Position numbers and translations under genes: made by a program. The notes below the pieces were generated by a model, which saw nothing but the letters and a program-made list of their open reading frames with translations, was not told the origin of the DNA and did no database searches. Below, in pieces: positions 1-10,100 of a DNA stretch of 64,000 nt. This DNA is from JAFGSI01 sp041287425 (GTDB taxonomy: Bacteria > Chloroflexota > Anaerolineae > Anaerolineales > Villigracilaceae), in assembly GCA_041287425.1 (NCBI GenBank), contig JBEULG010000027.1:124001-188000 (forward strand). Direction: 5' to 3'. The first letter of the stretch is position 1. Each line of letters starts with the position of its first letter.

Positions 1-79
1 CAAACACCTGACACGTGACACCCAAACACTTGACACCCGACACGTGACACCCAAACACCTGACACCCACCACCGCCCCC
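1..79. repeat. low-complexity CACCTGACAC-type tandem spacer
   Basis: The left edge is made of imperfect copies of a short CA-rich unit built from CAAACACCTGACAC and CGTGACACC blocks. It ends directly before the prolyl-tRNA synthetase start codon and may continue to the left of the window. No promoter or ribosome binding site can be recognised in it, so the usual initiation signals of the downstream gene lie outside the window or are unconventional. Confidence 0.7.
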
Positions 80-1879
80 ATGAAAATGAGTCTCCTCTTC
101 GGCCAAACCCTGCGCGACGCCCCCGCCGACACCTCGGCAAAACTCGGTGCAGGTGCGGAAGTCGCCAGCCACCAACTCCTGATTCGGGCCGGCTTCATCC
201 GTCCGCTCGGGCCAGGAATGTTCGCCTTCCTGCCCCTCGCCCGCCGCTCGCTGAGCAAAATCGAGACCATCCTGCGCGAAGAGATGGACAAACTCGGCGG
301 GCAAGAAGTTGACCTGCCGTTCGTCCACCCCGCCGAACTCTGGCAGGCAAGCGGGCGCTGGTATCAATTCGGCCCGGAATTGACCCGCTTCCAGGACCGC
401 AACGGCCACGATTTGGCCCTGGCCACCGCCTATCACGAGGTCATCGCCGACCTGGCCCGCCGCGAGGTGCAGTCGTACAAGCAATTGCCGCGGCTGGTCT
501 ATCACCTTGCCGCCCTCTGGCGCGATAAAGAGCGTCCACGCGGCGGCCTGCTGCGCATGCGCGCATTCCCGATGTTCAGCAGTTACAGCCTCGACGCCGA
601 CCGGGACGGCCTCGAGCGGCAGTACCGCGCCCACTACCAGGCCTGCTTCAACATCTTCCGCCGCTGCGGGCTGGACGTGATCGCGGTCCAATCGGCCAGC
701 GGCACAATGGACGGCAAACCCGCCCACGAGTTCATGTACCTGACCCCCATCGGCGAGGACACGCTCCTGCTGTGCGATGCGTGCGGCTACACCGCCAACC
801 GTCAGGTAGCGCGCTTCCGCAAGCCGCCCGCCGCCCCCGAAGAGCCGCGCCCCATCGAAAAGGTCAAGACCCCGGCCTGCAAGACCATCGAAGACCTGGC
901 GAACTTCCTCGGCGTACCGAAGGCCAAAACTGCCAAAGCCGTCTTCTTCATGGCAACCATCCCGGATGGGGAAACGGTCACCGAACAATTCGTCTTCGCC
1001 GTCATCCGCGGCGACATGGACCTGAACGAGACCAAACTCGCCAACGCCATCGGCGCCCGCGACCTGCGGCCGGCCACCGAGGAGGAAATCCGCCGCGTTG
1101 GGGCCGAGCCGGGGTTTGCCTCGCCGGTGGGTTTGAGAGTCGAAGAGTCGAATAGTCTGATTGTCGTGGATGATAGCATTGCCTCCTCCCCCAACCTGGT
1201 CGCCGGGGCCAACCAGGCAGATTACCACCTGCTCAACACCAATTTCGGGCGCGACTACCAGACCGACCTGGTCACCGACCTCGCCGCGGCGGAGGAAGGC
1301 GCGGCCTGCCCGCAGTGCAGCGCGCCGCTGCGCGCCGAGCGCGGCGTGGAGGTGGGTCACCTCTCCCAACCCGGCACGCGCTACTCGGAGGCCCTCGGCT
1401 GCACCTTCCTCGACCGCGACGGCCAGCCGAAGCCGGTCGTGATGGGCTCTTACGGCATCGGCGTCGGCCGTCTGCTGGCCTGCATCGCCGAGGCACATCA
1501 CGACGAACACGGGCTGGTCTGGCCGGTGAGCGTCGCCCCGTTCCAGGTGCATCTCGTCCTGCTGCGCGGCAAGGGGACGCCCCAGGCCGAGGAGACCGCC
1601 GAGCGTCTCTACGCCGAGTTGCAGGCCGCCGGCATCGAGGTCCTCTACGACGACCGCGACGAGAGTCCGGGCGTCAAGTTCAACGACGCCGACCTGATCG
1701 GCTGTCCGCTGCGCCTCACCGTCAGCGAACGGGCGCTCGGTCAGGGCGGGGTGGAGATGAAACTGCGCCGCGAGCAGGAAAAAGTCATCGTCCCGCTCGC
1801 CGAAACGCCGGGCCGCGTCCAGGCGGTGATACAATCCCTGCACGCGGAACTCACCGCCCGGCCGATGACTGATAACTGA
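80..1879 (+). CDS. proS: prolyl-tRNA synthetase (bacterial type with editing domain)
   Basis: Charges tRNA-Pro with proline in the cytoplasm. The 599-residue product has the class II catalytic core split by an INS (YbaK-like) editing domain at about residues 240-390, with a GDMDLNETKL segment typical of that domain. Motif 3 is clear (GSYGIGVGRLLACIAEA), followed by an anticodon-binding domain from about residue 480. I chose the ATG at 80 because homology begins at MSLLFGQTLRDAP; an in-frame ATG at 44 would add 12 residues encoded by the tandem repeat. Oddity: motif 2 reads RPRGGLLRMRAFPMFSSYS, whereas the family usually has RPRxGLxRxREFxMKDxYS, so the REF glutamate and the KD pair are replaced. 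No Shine-Dalgarno sequence is visible. Confidence 0.95.
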   Translation: MKMSLLFGQTLRDAPADTSAKLGAGAEVASHQLLIRAGFIRPLGPGMFAFLPLARRSLSKIETILREEMDKLGGQEVDLPFVHPAELWQASGRWYQFGPELTRFQDRNGHDLALATAYHEVIADLARREVQSYKQLPRLVYHLAALWRDKERPRGGLLRMRAFPMFSSYSLDADRDGLERQYRAHYQACFNIFRRCGLDVIAVQSASGTMDGKPAHEFMYLTPIGEDTLLLCDACGYTANRQVARFRKPPAAPEEPRPIEKVKTPACKTIEDLANFLGVPKAKTAKAVFFMATIPDGETVTEQFVFAVIRGDMDLNETKLANAIGARDLRPATEEEIRRVGAEPGFASPVGLRVEESNSLIVVDDSIASSPNLVAGANQADYHLLNTNFGRDYQTDLVTDLAAAEEGAACPQCSAPLRAERGVEVGHLSQPGTRYSEALGCTFLDRDGQPKPVVMGSYGIGVGRLLACIAEAHHDEHGLVWPVSVAPFQVHLVLLRGKGTPQAEETAERLYAELQAAGIEVLYDDRDESPGVKFNDADLIGCPLRLTVSERALGQGGVEMKLRREQEKVIVPLAETPGRVQAVIQSLHAELTARPMTDN

Positions 1880-1917
1880 TCACTGACGACTGACGACTAA
1901 CGACTGACGACTCACCA
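1862..1917. repeat. degenerate ACTGACG tandem spacer
   Basis: The spacer between the prolyl-tRNA synthetase gene and the next gene consists of imperfect repeats of ACTGACGACT and ACTGATAACT. It starts inside the last codons of the synthetase gene. It resembles the left-edge spacer in style (short GAC/CAC units) but not in exact sequence. Confidence 0.6.
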
Positions 1918-1922
1918 TCAAC

Positions 1923-2735
1923 ATGCCCGCCATTGACCTCGCCCGCCTCAAACTCCAGGCCGCCCGGCTGGCGGAAAACTTCAGCAACCCGCCGGCTTTC
2001 TTGAGTGCGCTTGCAGAACTTCTCGACTTCTACACGAACCGCACCCTGCACGCAAAACAGGCTGCGCAACGGTTGTCTCTGCCCGCTTATCGCACGCCGC
2101 CGCCGGTTTTGCGTCAGATCGAGGCCGAACTGACGCCCCTGGCCGAAACCCAGCCGCTTCAGGCCCTAAACCTGACCTACGCCCTATGGGAGGCCGGTTA
2201 CCTTGAGACGCGTCTGCTGGCGGCCCACCTGCTCGGCTCGATTCCGCCGGCCTCGGCCATGCCCGCCTTTGCCCGTCTGCCCGACTGGCTGCGCCTCAGC
2301 ACCGACCGGGAAGTGCGCCACGCCCTGCTGACCGACAGTTTGCGGCGGGTGCGAACCGAGAACCCGGATGTCTTTCTGGCTCTGCTCGAAGATTGGCTGC
2401 GCTCGCCCCTTTCGGGCGTCCAGGTTTGGGGATTGCAAGCATTGCAGCCTCTCCTGACGGAAGACTTCGAAAACCTGCCGGCCGTTTTCCGCATCCTGCG
2501 CCCGGCCGTCGAGGCGGCCGGTCCGGCGACGCAGGTCGAACTCCAGGAATGTCTGAGCATCCTGGGACGCCTCTCCCCCACGGAAACAGTCTACTTCATC
2601 AAGGAAATCCTCGCCGGCACGCCTGCGCCAATGATGGTGCGCACCCTGCGGCGCATCCTGCCCGGCCTGCCCTCCCAATTGCAGTCCAAATTGCGCGATC
2701 TGCTGAGACAGATTCCCACCGTCAGCGGCGTTTAA
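1923..2735 (+). CDS. helical-repeat (HEAT-like) protein of unknown function
   Basis: A 270-residue soluble protein made almost entirely of predicted alpha helices, with repeated Leu/Ala-rich helix pairs such as LEDWLRSPLSGVQVWGLQAL and LQECLSILGRL. This pattern is typical of HEAT or DNA-alkylation-repeat scaffolds. There is no signal peptide, membrane segment or catalytic motif. It lies 43 bases after the prolyl-tRNA synthetase gene on the same strand, so cotranscription is likely. No Shine-Dalgarno sequence is visible before the ATG. The function is unknown; protein binding is the default guess for this fold. Confidence 0.7.
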   Translation: MPAIDLARLKLQAARLAENFSNPPAFLSALAELLDFYTNRTLHAKQAAQRLSLPAYRTPPPVLRQIEAELTPLAETQPLQALNLTYALWEAGYLETRLLAAHLLGSIPPASAMPAFARLPDWLRLSTDREVRHALLTDSLRRVRTENPDVFLALLEDWLRSPLSGVQVWGLQALQPLLTEDFENLPAVFRILRPAVEAAGPATQVELQECLSILGRLSPTETVYFIKEILAGTPAPMMVRTLRRILPGLPSQLQSKLRDLLRQIPTVSGV

Positions 2736-2777
2736 CAGCCAAAGGAAGCGGCCTGCTCGTTCGAAGGCGGCCCCCGG

Positions 2778-3212
2778 CTACAACCACCATTCCGGTTGTT
2801 GGCGTTGGGCAGTTTCGAGCAAAAAGGCGCGCTGCTGCGGGTTCAGATCGCAGTATTCGGTGTTTTCGCGGCCGGTGTTGCGATTCTCGACCAGCAGGAT
2901 GGTTGCGTCGCCGCTCAAGACGACGGTATGCCAGGCATTGCGCTTGACGTTGTACAGCCTGCCCGGTTTCATCACCAAGGGAGTCATCTCTGTAATCGTC
3001 GCCTCGTTTCCCCCCAGAAAAAGCACGGCCTGCCCCTCCAGCAAAACGAACACTTCGTCCGTCTCAACATGACGCTCCATAAATCGGATCGCATCCGGTC
3101 TCAATTCATCAATGTAGCGCAAGAAGGCGACGCGCCATTGGCCGTAATCTACCAGCGGTTTATAGCCAATGCCGTCGTATTCGAGAACCTCGACAACTTG
3201 ATTATTCATCAT
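2778..3212 (-). CDS. single-domain cupin protein
   Basis: A small beta-barrel protein of about 144 residues. Cupin motif 1 is visible as HVETDEVFVLLEGQ and motif 2 around GRLYNVKRNAWHTVVL, so a metal site is plausible. The start ATG at 3212 (or 3209) follows AGGAG at good spacing and overlaps the stop codon of the GH94 gene (ends at 3202), which indicates translational coupling. It is the last gene of the beta-glucan operon. Cupins of this kind often act as sugar isomerases or sensors of small carboxylic or sugar ligands; the substrate cannot be read from the sequence. Confidence 0.85.
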   Translation of the reverse strand: MMNNQVVEVLEYDGIGYKPLVDYGQWRVAFLRYIDELRPDAIRFMERHVETDEVFVLLEGQAVLFLGGNEATITEMTPLVMKPGRLYNVKRNAWHTVVLSGDATILLVENRNTGRENTEYCDLNPQQRAFLLETAQRQQPEWWL

Positions 3213-5946
3213 TCCTGCTCTCCTTTTTACCAAGTTCTATGACCAGCCGACTAGACGCGGGCCAGGCCTCGAGCTCCTGGCGGCAAAACAACAGGCCATC
3301 CTTGCCAACCGGAAGCGGGACCTGTTCCCCGTTCAATTGCAGCGCTACAATGTCATATTCTCCGACTTCCAGCCGCAGCGGATTGCGATACTCAATCTCC
3401 AGCCTCTTGCCGGCAAAGACTGTGTGCACCGCCAGGCGCGTCGCCTGGCCAAACTGGGCCAGGGTCAGACGAGGGGCGAGGCACAAGTCGCCCAGGCGGC
3501 CGCGCACGCCGTATGCTTCGGTGAGCAGTGTGAAGAGATACCACGCCGCCGAACCGGTCAGATAGGGATACCTGCCTCGACCGCGCGGGTCAAAATACTC
3601 TGGAAGGCCGGGATAGATGCGGCTGCGGTCGAAATCCTGACTCTGGCGGTACATGCCTTCCAGGATGCGCCAGGCTTCGATGGGCCGCCCGCAACGATAG
3701 AGCGCATAAGCGTACATGACCGCCATGTGGCTGAACATCGCGCCGTTTTCCTTGTGGCCAAAAGCGAAGCCAAACATCCTCCCCAGAGGCGGCGGGTTCG
3801 TGCCGAAATCTGTGTTCAGCCGATAGCCCCCCACACTTTCATCGTACAAGTAGCGGTCAGCGGCCCGAACGACTTGCTCGACCTGCTCACGCGAGGCGAT
3901 GCCGCCCATCAAAGGGAAGACCTGGCCCGTCAGCGTCATGCGCACGCCTTCGGCGTGCTCCCCCTCCACCCGCCGGCCCTCGTCATCGTAGTAACCGTTG
4001 AACCAGCCAAAGCCATCCGCGCCGGGAATCCATTCCTGCCGCCGGATGTGACCGGCGAGCCAATCGGCCTTTGTTTGCAAATCGTGCGCCAGAGCACGCA
4101 GAGCGACTTTCCGTTTCCTGCCGCTGATGGGGCCGGCCACACGGTCGAAATACTCTTGCAGGCGTTGTCTCTTCGCCTGCGGCGAAGCATAGTCGGCTGG
4201 GCGGCCATCCAGGTCGAGCAAGAGAGTCAACTCTTCTGCCAGACCGATTTCTTCCCCCTCCTTCTCCGCCAGCCGCAGGCACAGTTCGCTCAGGGTGCGC
4301 AAATTGGCGGCGTAGAGAGCGCTAAAGGCAACGCTCTCGCCCTGGCGAGAGGCCATATCCAGAGCATCGTTCCAATCGCCGCCTTCGAGCAGGATGAGAT
4401 TGTGCTGGCCCACATGGTGAAAAGCGGTCAGATGTTGGACGAGCAAATGCTCGAGAAGCGAGCCGCGCGCCAGGTCGCCGGCGACGGTCTGCAACCAAAG
4501 CCCCTGTTCGGGGCGCCAGCGCGGGTCGGTCTGGTGGCAGCGGTGGGTGAGGTGGTCGCGAAAGTAAACCTGTTCGCGCAGCAGGAATTCCAAATCGCCG
4601 CTCTGGTCCAGATAGAATTTGACGGTCAGCAGCGGCCAGGCGCCATGGTCCATCCAAACGCGCGGGATGCCGTTGCGATCTGCCTTGAATTCGCCCGGCT
4701 GGCTGCCGATAATCGTGGCATTGCTGCCATCCATGCGCACGCCGGCAAAGTTTTGCCAGAGCATCTCGGCGACGCCGCCGCTCTCGGTCAAGAGCAGCGC
4801 CAGGGCATCCTGCCAGAGATCGCGCCAACCGCGTCCGCCGCGCCCGTAATCGTGATAGGGCAGAAAAGAATTGCCCATCATGCGGCGCAGGACGGGCTGG
4901 AGGGCCACCCACTTCAGCCAGCCATCCAGGCGGTCATCGCCGGTTTCGAAAGCGAGGGACGATATCTTATCCCGCCAGAAAGCCTGGGTCTCGGCCAGAG
5001 CGCGTTCGAATTGTTCGTCGGAGGCGTATGCCGCCAGCAGGGCATCGGGCGACTGGCCCTCCTGCAAAATACCCAAAATGAGAATGTAGGATATTGCCTG
5101 CCCGGCAGCCAGTTCGCAATCGGCAAAACGCAGGCCGCCAAGGGATTCGTAGCCGTCAAAGGAAGCGCCCGCCGGGTAAAGAGTGACCGATTCGGAAACG
5201 ACTGCGGCCGGCCAGTCGAGCGTCCCCCCCTCACCAATGAAATCCTGCAGCAGGGGGAAGAAGCCGACGGGAGGGCGGCCGTTTCCTTCGGCGCCCAGCA
5301 CGGCATAGGTCAGTGTGTTGACGAGGTGGCCGCGTTCATCAAACGAAAGCGTTGGGCGGACCAGTATCCCGTGGCGATGGCAATGGGTACGGTGCAGCAA
5401 GGATGTGACGTGACGATGGTCGCGCAGATTGTCGGCTGAGCGCCCGTAAATGGGAATGGCAGCCGTGGGCGTCAAGGCGAGGCGTTGATTGCCGGTGTTT
5501 TTCAAGACGATACGCATCAGTTCGACCTGATGCCGCTCGCCGGCAGGCACGAAATTCGTCACCTCGGCCTGCAAACCGCTGCGGGGGTCGGCGCGCCTGA
5601 CCGTCTGCCACAGCAGACCGGCAGTCAAGAGGACTTCTTCTTTATCGGCGGACAGGCGGCGGGTCGTCTGGTCGGCGCTGTTGCCGGTCGCCGACCAGGG
5701 ATACCGGTCGTCAATTTTCACCCAGAAATTGCGCGCCAGGCGGGTGGTATGCAAATCTTCGACCGAAACCGGCTGGAGCAAGAAACTATTCTGGCCGCTC
5801 TTGGCATCACCATGCGCGTTGGGGGTAATGGCGGACATCATTCCCGCTTCATTCAAGAGGGGAAAGTAGAGGTAATTGTTATTGTCGGGGTTGGGCAATT
5901 GGAAAGTGCCGTTTTCGTCAATGAACTGCCAGCCGGGTGTCGTCAT
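3202..5946 (-). CDS. GH94 beta-glucan disaccharide phosphorylase (laminaribiose or cellobiose type)
   Basis: An intracellular inverting phosphorylase that would split a beta-linked gluco-disaccharide with phosphate into glucose-1-phosphate and glucose. The 914-residue chain has the GH94 N-terminal beta-sandwich (residues 1-280), a helical linker and an (alpha/alpha)6 barrel. Family landmarks are GRGWRDLWQD (about 371-380), LLEGGDWNDALD (about 519-530, with the catalytic Asp in WND), KENGAMFSH and GSAAWYLF. There is no signal peptide. The length and the N-terminal NEAGMMSAITPNAHGDAK segment fit the longer laminaribiose or cellobiose phosphorylases. The nearby GH16 enzyme makes a beta-1,3 substrate more likely, but specificity is inferred from context only. 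A hairpin separates it from the aldo/keto reductase gene. Confidence 0.85.
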   Translation of the reverse strand: MTTPGWQFIDENGTFQLPNPDNNNYLYFPLLNEAGMMSAITPNAHGDAKSGQNSFLLQPVSVEDLHTTRLARNFWVKIDDRYPWSATGNSADQTTRRLSADKEEVLLTAGLLWQTVRRADPRSGLQAEVTNFVPAGERHQVELMRIVLKNTGNQRLALTPTAAIPIYGRSADNLRDHRHVTSLLHRTHCHRHGILVRPTLSFDERGHLVNTLTYAVLGAEGNGRPPVGFFPLLQDFIGEGGTLDWPAAVVSESVTLYPAGASFDGYESLGGLRFADCELAAGQAISYILILGILQEGQSPDALLAAYASDEQFERALAETQAFWRDKISSLAFETGDDRLDGWLKWVALQPVLRRMMGNSFLPYHDYGRGGRGWRDLWQDALALLLTESGGVAEMLWQNFAGVRMDGSNATIIGSQPGEFKADRNGIPRVWMDHGAWPLLTVKFYLDQSGDLEFLLREQVYFRDHLTHRCHQTDPRWRPEQGLWLQTVAGDLARGSLLEHLLVQHLTAFHHVGQHNLILLEGGDWNDALDMASRQGESVAFSALYAANLRTLSELCLRLAEKEGEEIGLAEELTLLLDLDGRPADYASPQAKRQRLQEYFDRVAGPISGRKRKVALRALAHDLQTKADWLAGHIRRQEWIPGADGFGWFNGYYDDEGRRVEGEHAEGVRMTLTGQVFPLMGGIASREQVEQVVRAADRYLYDESVGGYRLNTDFGTNPPPLGRMFGFAFGHKENGAMFSHMAVMYAYALYRCGRPIEAWRILEGMYRQSQDFDRSRIYPGLPEYFDPRGRGRYPYLTGSAAWYLFTLLTEAYGVRGRLGDLCLAPRLTLAQFGQATRLAVHTVFAGKRLEIEYRNPLRLEVGEYDIVALQLNGEQVPLPVGKDGLLFCRQELEAWPASSRLVIELGKKESRNDE

Positions 5947-6008
5947 AGAATCTCTCTTGCATCAGAAGTGGAATCGTAAAGACAGAAGTTGCAACAGGCA
6001 TGCTTCAC

Positions 6009-6035
6009 AACGCCGCCTCCCGAGGGAGCGGCGTT
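6009..6035 (-). other. intercistronic hairpin
   Basis: An 8-bp inverted repeat (AACGCCGC/GCGGCGTT) with an 11-base centre lies between the aldo/keto reductase and GH94 genes. No T tract follows on the minus strand, so it looks more like an mRNA-stabilising or attenuating hairpin inside the operon than a full terminator. Confidence 0.5.
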
Positions 6036-6070
6036 TCATCAAGCGAGCATCGAGACGGGCACGCGCCGGA

Positions 6071-7060
6071 CTAGGCCGGCCAGATTTTGCGTCCCCCGCC
6101 AGGAGGAACCACCTGAGCGATGAATTGCATTTCGGCAGCGCTGAGGGGCGGCAATTGCCCGGCCCGGATATTCTTTTGGGCTTGGGAAACGTCTTTGATT
6201 CCGGGGATGACCGTCGTAACCGCCGGATGCTGGAGAACGAATTGTAAAGCCAGTTGTGCCAGGCTTTTCTCCTGACCTTCTACAAGCGTACGCAGGCGCT
6301 CGACCGTTTCAAGGTCTTTCAAGAAGACGCGGTATTCATCAGGATTTTCGTGCCAGCGGCGGCGGAAATCGCCTTCGGGGAAGCGGGTTTCGGGGGTGAA
6401 TTTGCCGGCCAGAATCCCCATCGCCAAAGCGCCGCGCACGATGACGCCGATGTCGTTCTGCTGACAATAGGGCAGGATTTCGGCCTCGGCAGTGCGATTG
6501 AGAATGCTGTAATCAATCTGCAGCGTCGCACAGCCGCCGTCGGCGTTGAAGGCTTTGAGATATTCGAAATCGCTGGTACTGACGCCATAAGCCCTGACCT
6601 TGCCTTCTTTTTGCAAGCGCTGGAACCCCTCCAGGAAAATTTCCATGGTCGGCTCGCGGAAGTCAATATGGTCTTGGATAATGTCAATATAGTCGCTGTC
6701 CAGGCGTTTTAGATTGCTTTCGACGCCTGCAATCAATTTTTCGACCGTGGTATAGGCCGATTGCCGGCGCTCGCCATCGAAGCCTTGCCAGCCAATTTTG
6801 GTCGCGACGATAAATTTGTCGCGCCGGCCGCGCATGGCCCGCCCCAGCAACTCTTCGCTGTGGCCCGAACCATAGACATCGGCCGTATCATAGAAATTGA
6901 CTCCCTGTTCGAGGGCGTAATCAATGGCGTCGAGCACGGCGCGGTCATCGGTAGGCCCCCAGTAATCGCCCCCTGCCGCCCAAAGGCCAAAACCGATTTC
7001 AGAAACGTTCAGATTGCTTTTGCCAAGACGGCGCAAACGCAAAGAGGAAGTGGCATCCAT
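6071..7060 (-). CDS. aldo/keto reductase
   Basis: An NAD(P)H-dependent cytosolic oxidoreductase of 329 residues with a TIM-barrel fold. The catalytic tetrad of the superfamily is visible: Asp and Tyr in NFYDTADVYG, Lys in IVATKIG and His in IIQDHIDF. The C-terminal cofactor segment contains VIPGIKDVSQAQKN. The start at 7060 follows GGGAG at 7-base spacing. It sits inside the beta-glucan operon between two phosphorylase genes, so it may reduce or oxidise a sugar or aldehyde from that pathway; the actual substrate is unknown. Relatives include the L-glyceraldehyde-3-phosphate reductase and L-fucose or galactose dehydrogenase types. Confidence 0.9.
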   Translation of the reverse strand: MDATSSLRLRRLGKSNLNVSEIGFGLWAAGGDYWGPTDDRAVLDAIDYALEQGVNFYDTADVYGSGHSEELLGRAMRGRRDKFIVATKIGWQGFDGERRQSAYTTVEKLIAGVESNLKRLDSDYIDIIQDHIDFREPTMEIFLEGFQRLQKEGKVRAYGVSTSDFEYLKAFNADGGCATLQIDYSILNRTAEAEILPYCQQNDIGVIVRGALAMGILAGKFTPETRFPEGDFRRRWHENPDEYRVFLKDLETVERLRTLVEGQEKSLAQLALQFVLQHPAVTTVIPGIKDVSQAQKNIRAGQLPPLSAAEMQFIAQVVPPGGGRKIWPA

Positions 7061-7115
7061 AAGAAACTCTCCCTAAGGTAAGAAACAAATTTGTCGGTAT
7101 GATAAACTGCCTCTG

Positions 7116-10100
7116 TCAGGCATCAAAATACGCCTCGATAGAGAGAACCTGGCCGGTCCTCACCATCTGGGCATAGGGCGCCGGTACAGTCCCGCCGGGG
7201 AAAGTAAGACTCTGCCCGTCGCGCAGGCGCACAACCACCTGGCGCATTCTCAGGCCTCCGAAGGTATCGCGGCGAGACGGGTTGTGATAAGTAATATCAA
7301 CCTTGCCGAGGAAACGGAAAGAGAAACGGCCATCGTCGCGGAACAGCCAGCCGGGGAGGGCGGGACGCAAGTCCATGACCAAACGATTGTCCTCCAGCCG
7401 GAAAGGCTGCGGGCCGACGGTCATCATCACCCACATGCTGAGAAATTCGGCCGTCGAGCCGCTCAAACGGGCCACGAAGCCGTTACCGTGCAGAGATTCG
7501 TCGGGATGAGCACTGCTCACGATGAAGGAAGAATTCTCCAGAGGACTGCGTCCGTAGATGGCGGGGTCCATGAAAGCCGGTAAACCTTTTTTCAGGCCGG
7601 CAAAGAACTCGTCATACAAACCGGCGCGCAAGAGGCCCAGCAAATATTTGAAAGCCATGTGCAGCCAGATGGATTCATTTTCCAGCCAGCCGGGGGGAAA
7701 GGCGCGCGCCCGCCCAATGGAATGCGGCCAATCGGCCAGGCTGGCGTTGACTCGATACATGCCCAATTGGCGGTCGAAGAGTTCGCCGGCGCGCAAACGA
7801 TCATGCAGACGGCCTACTTCCTGCGCCTGGGCGATTTTCATCCAGCGAACAGGACCTTCCAAGAAGAGAGGCAAAGCCCGGGCCTCGAATGCGGTGACGC
7901 GCAAGAGCGGCCGCCCGTGGGAATCGGTTTTGCCGGTCAGAGCATAGTCGCGCACGGCGTGGATAAAGTAAGTGGGCGGAACACCGTCGCAGACCGCCAG
8001 GGCGCGGTCAATGCCACTCTGCAGACGCAAACGCATGCGCTCCAAATCGCGGACCAGATGGACTTTTTCGGTGGCACCGTCAAAGCCCCAGTGGACTGCA
8101 GCCCGGTAGGTCTCCAAGGCCGTGGACAAACGCTGCCAGGCGCGCATCGGAGCAGCGTCCTGCTCCAGCACGGCGCGAATCGCCCCCAGCAAGCCAAGCG
8201 CCTCGACAGGCAATTCGACCGGCCGCGGCGTCTCAATCAGGGCCTGGCTCAAAAAATCGAGTAAGCGCAGCAATTCGAAAGTCTCCGGCATCGAAGAACC
8301 AAAAAGAGCCGGCAAGCCATTCAGAGCATCATACCATCCCGGCCGACCGGCCTCCATTTGAACTCCGTAACCGGATGGGTCAAGAGCAGAGAACTTCAAG
8401 AGGGCCAATAAAACTAATTTGGAAAACAGAGGCAGACGAAACACCTGCCCCCGTCCATGCTCGGTTCTGGCCCAATGGGCGTCCCTGCTTCGAGAGGCGA
8501 TCAGAGCCGCCTTACGAGCATCATGTTCAACCGCATTCAACTGGCGCGGCCCCTCCTCGGTCAAGACAAAACGCTCGCGGCGCGGACGAACATAGACGGC
8601 ATTGTCGAAAAACGGCAGAGGGGGCGAGTCGAATAGCAGAGCATGCTTCTGGTCCGGAAAGACGGCCAGAAAAGAATCGATCAGGTCGAGATTGTAAGTC
8701 CAGTGGTCGGTCCAAAAACCTTCGCCGTGTTCCGCCTCGACCTGCTGTTCGGCCGAAGCAAGAATTTGTTCGAGAAAGTCCTGGGGGGCACATTTGAGAT
8801 CGGCCTGCAGCGCGGCGGCAAACAATTGGCCGGGAGTAAACGATCGGGAAAGAAGATTCTCCAGGACGGCGGATTTTCCCAGCCGCCGCAGCATTTGCGC
8901 CGCTCGCTCTGGCGGCAGGTAAAAGGAGGTGCCCTCCACCACCAGGGGGTTGTAACCATCTGCTTGAATCAGGCTCATGAACAAGCGGATATTGAACTCA
9001 CCTGCTTCGGGGAGAAAGAAAACATCGTTGCGGCGATTCTGATTGATGTCGCGGTAGTTACCATTCCCTTGCGAATAGAATTCGGGGGCCAGGACAAAAT
9101 GATTATAATCACGTTCGAGGTCGCCATGTTTACGAGAATAAACGTGATAGACGTGCTTGCCCCCCAGTAATAGAGGGAAACCGCCACGCATCAGGTTGTC
9201 GAGAAAAGTTTGGCGGCAATAGGCATCGAAAAGCGGAGAGGCCGATTGGGTGTAGACGGCGGCGGTCAAGTCATCGGTCAGGCTGCGGGCCTCGGCCAAT
9301 TTTTGTTCGAAGTAATCAGCCGAGCGAAGGGTCTGCACCCTTTCCGTCAATAAGTCTGGATGAGCGATATAACCGTAGAGTTCATAGAACGTGGTTGCTT
9401 CACGGGGAGACAATTCGAAACGGGAGGCAAAAAAGGCGCAAGGCGTCCGCCCCTCCGTGACCTGATGAGCGTTCATCACGGCCTGTAACCCAGAGCGGCA
9501 AAACGGCTGCGGGAGAATCAGGTCGGTGCGCCCCTCAAAAACAACGCCGGGATCGACAAGCACCGGCAATTGTTCGCCGCCTCGAAAAGCGACCGCATAG
9601 TTGGCGGCCTGGATGGTCTCCACGCTGGCAGTATCCCGAAAACTGGCCTTCAAGCGGTAGAGGGGGAAGCCCTGCTCGTGGCCGGTCACCTCCATCCAGG
9701 CTTCGATCGTCCGGCCGAGTTGTTTGAGGCCATCATTATCCACCCCCCAGGGCATCAGAGCGGGTAAGCCGTCCAGGGCCTCTACCGTCAGCGGCGTGTC
9801 GTTCAGGTTGCGAATCGTCAGCCGGCGGACCAAACCGGCAAATGGTTCGCCGGGCAAAGTGAAGTAGAGCGCCTCCACCCGCAATCCCAAGCGGGGGAGG
9901 GTTTCCTGAATCTCGACCTCGTTCAGGCCAATGAACATCGTCCGCTCGGCGTCCTGGCCGCCCCAAGGCGAAAACGGTTCGTGGTACCAGTCGCGCCCGC
10001 CCCGCCGACCCTTGAGAAAAGTACGAAAGCCAAGCGTGGAGGTGGACTGATAGGCCCGATTGGCGGGCTGGAACTCCATCAGCGGGTGGTCCTTGCTCTC

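Noticed and set aside
3337..5439. 700-codon open frame on the plus strand opposite the GH94 gene
   Set aside because: The GH94 phosphorylase on the other strand has clear catalytic motifs; this frame shows none.
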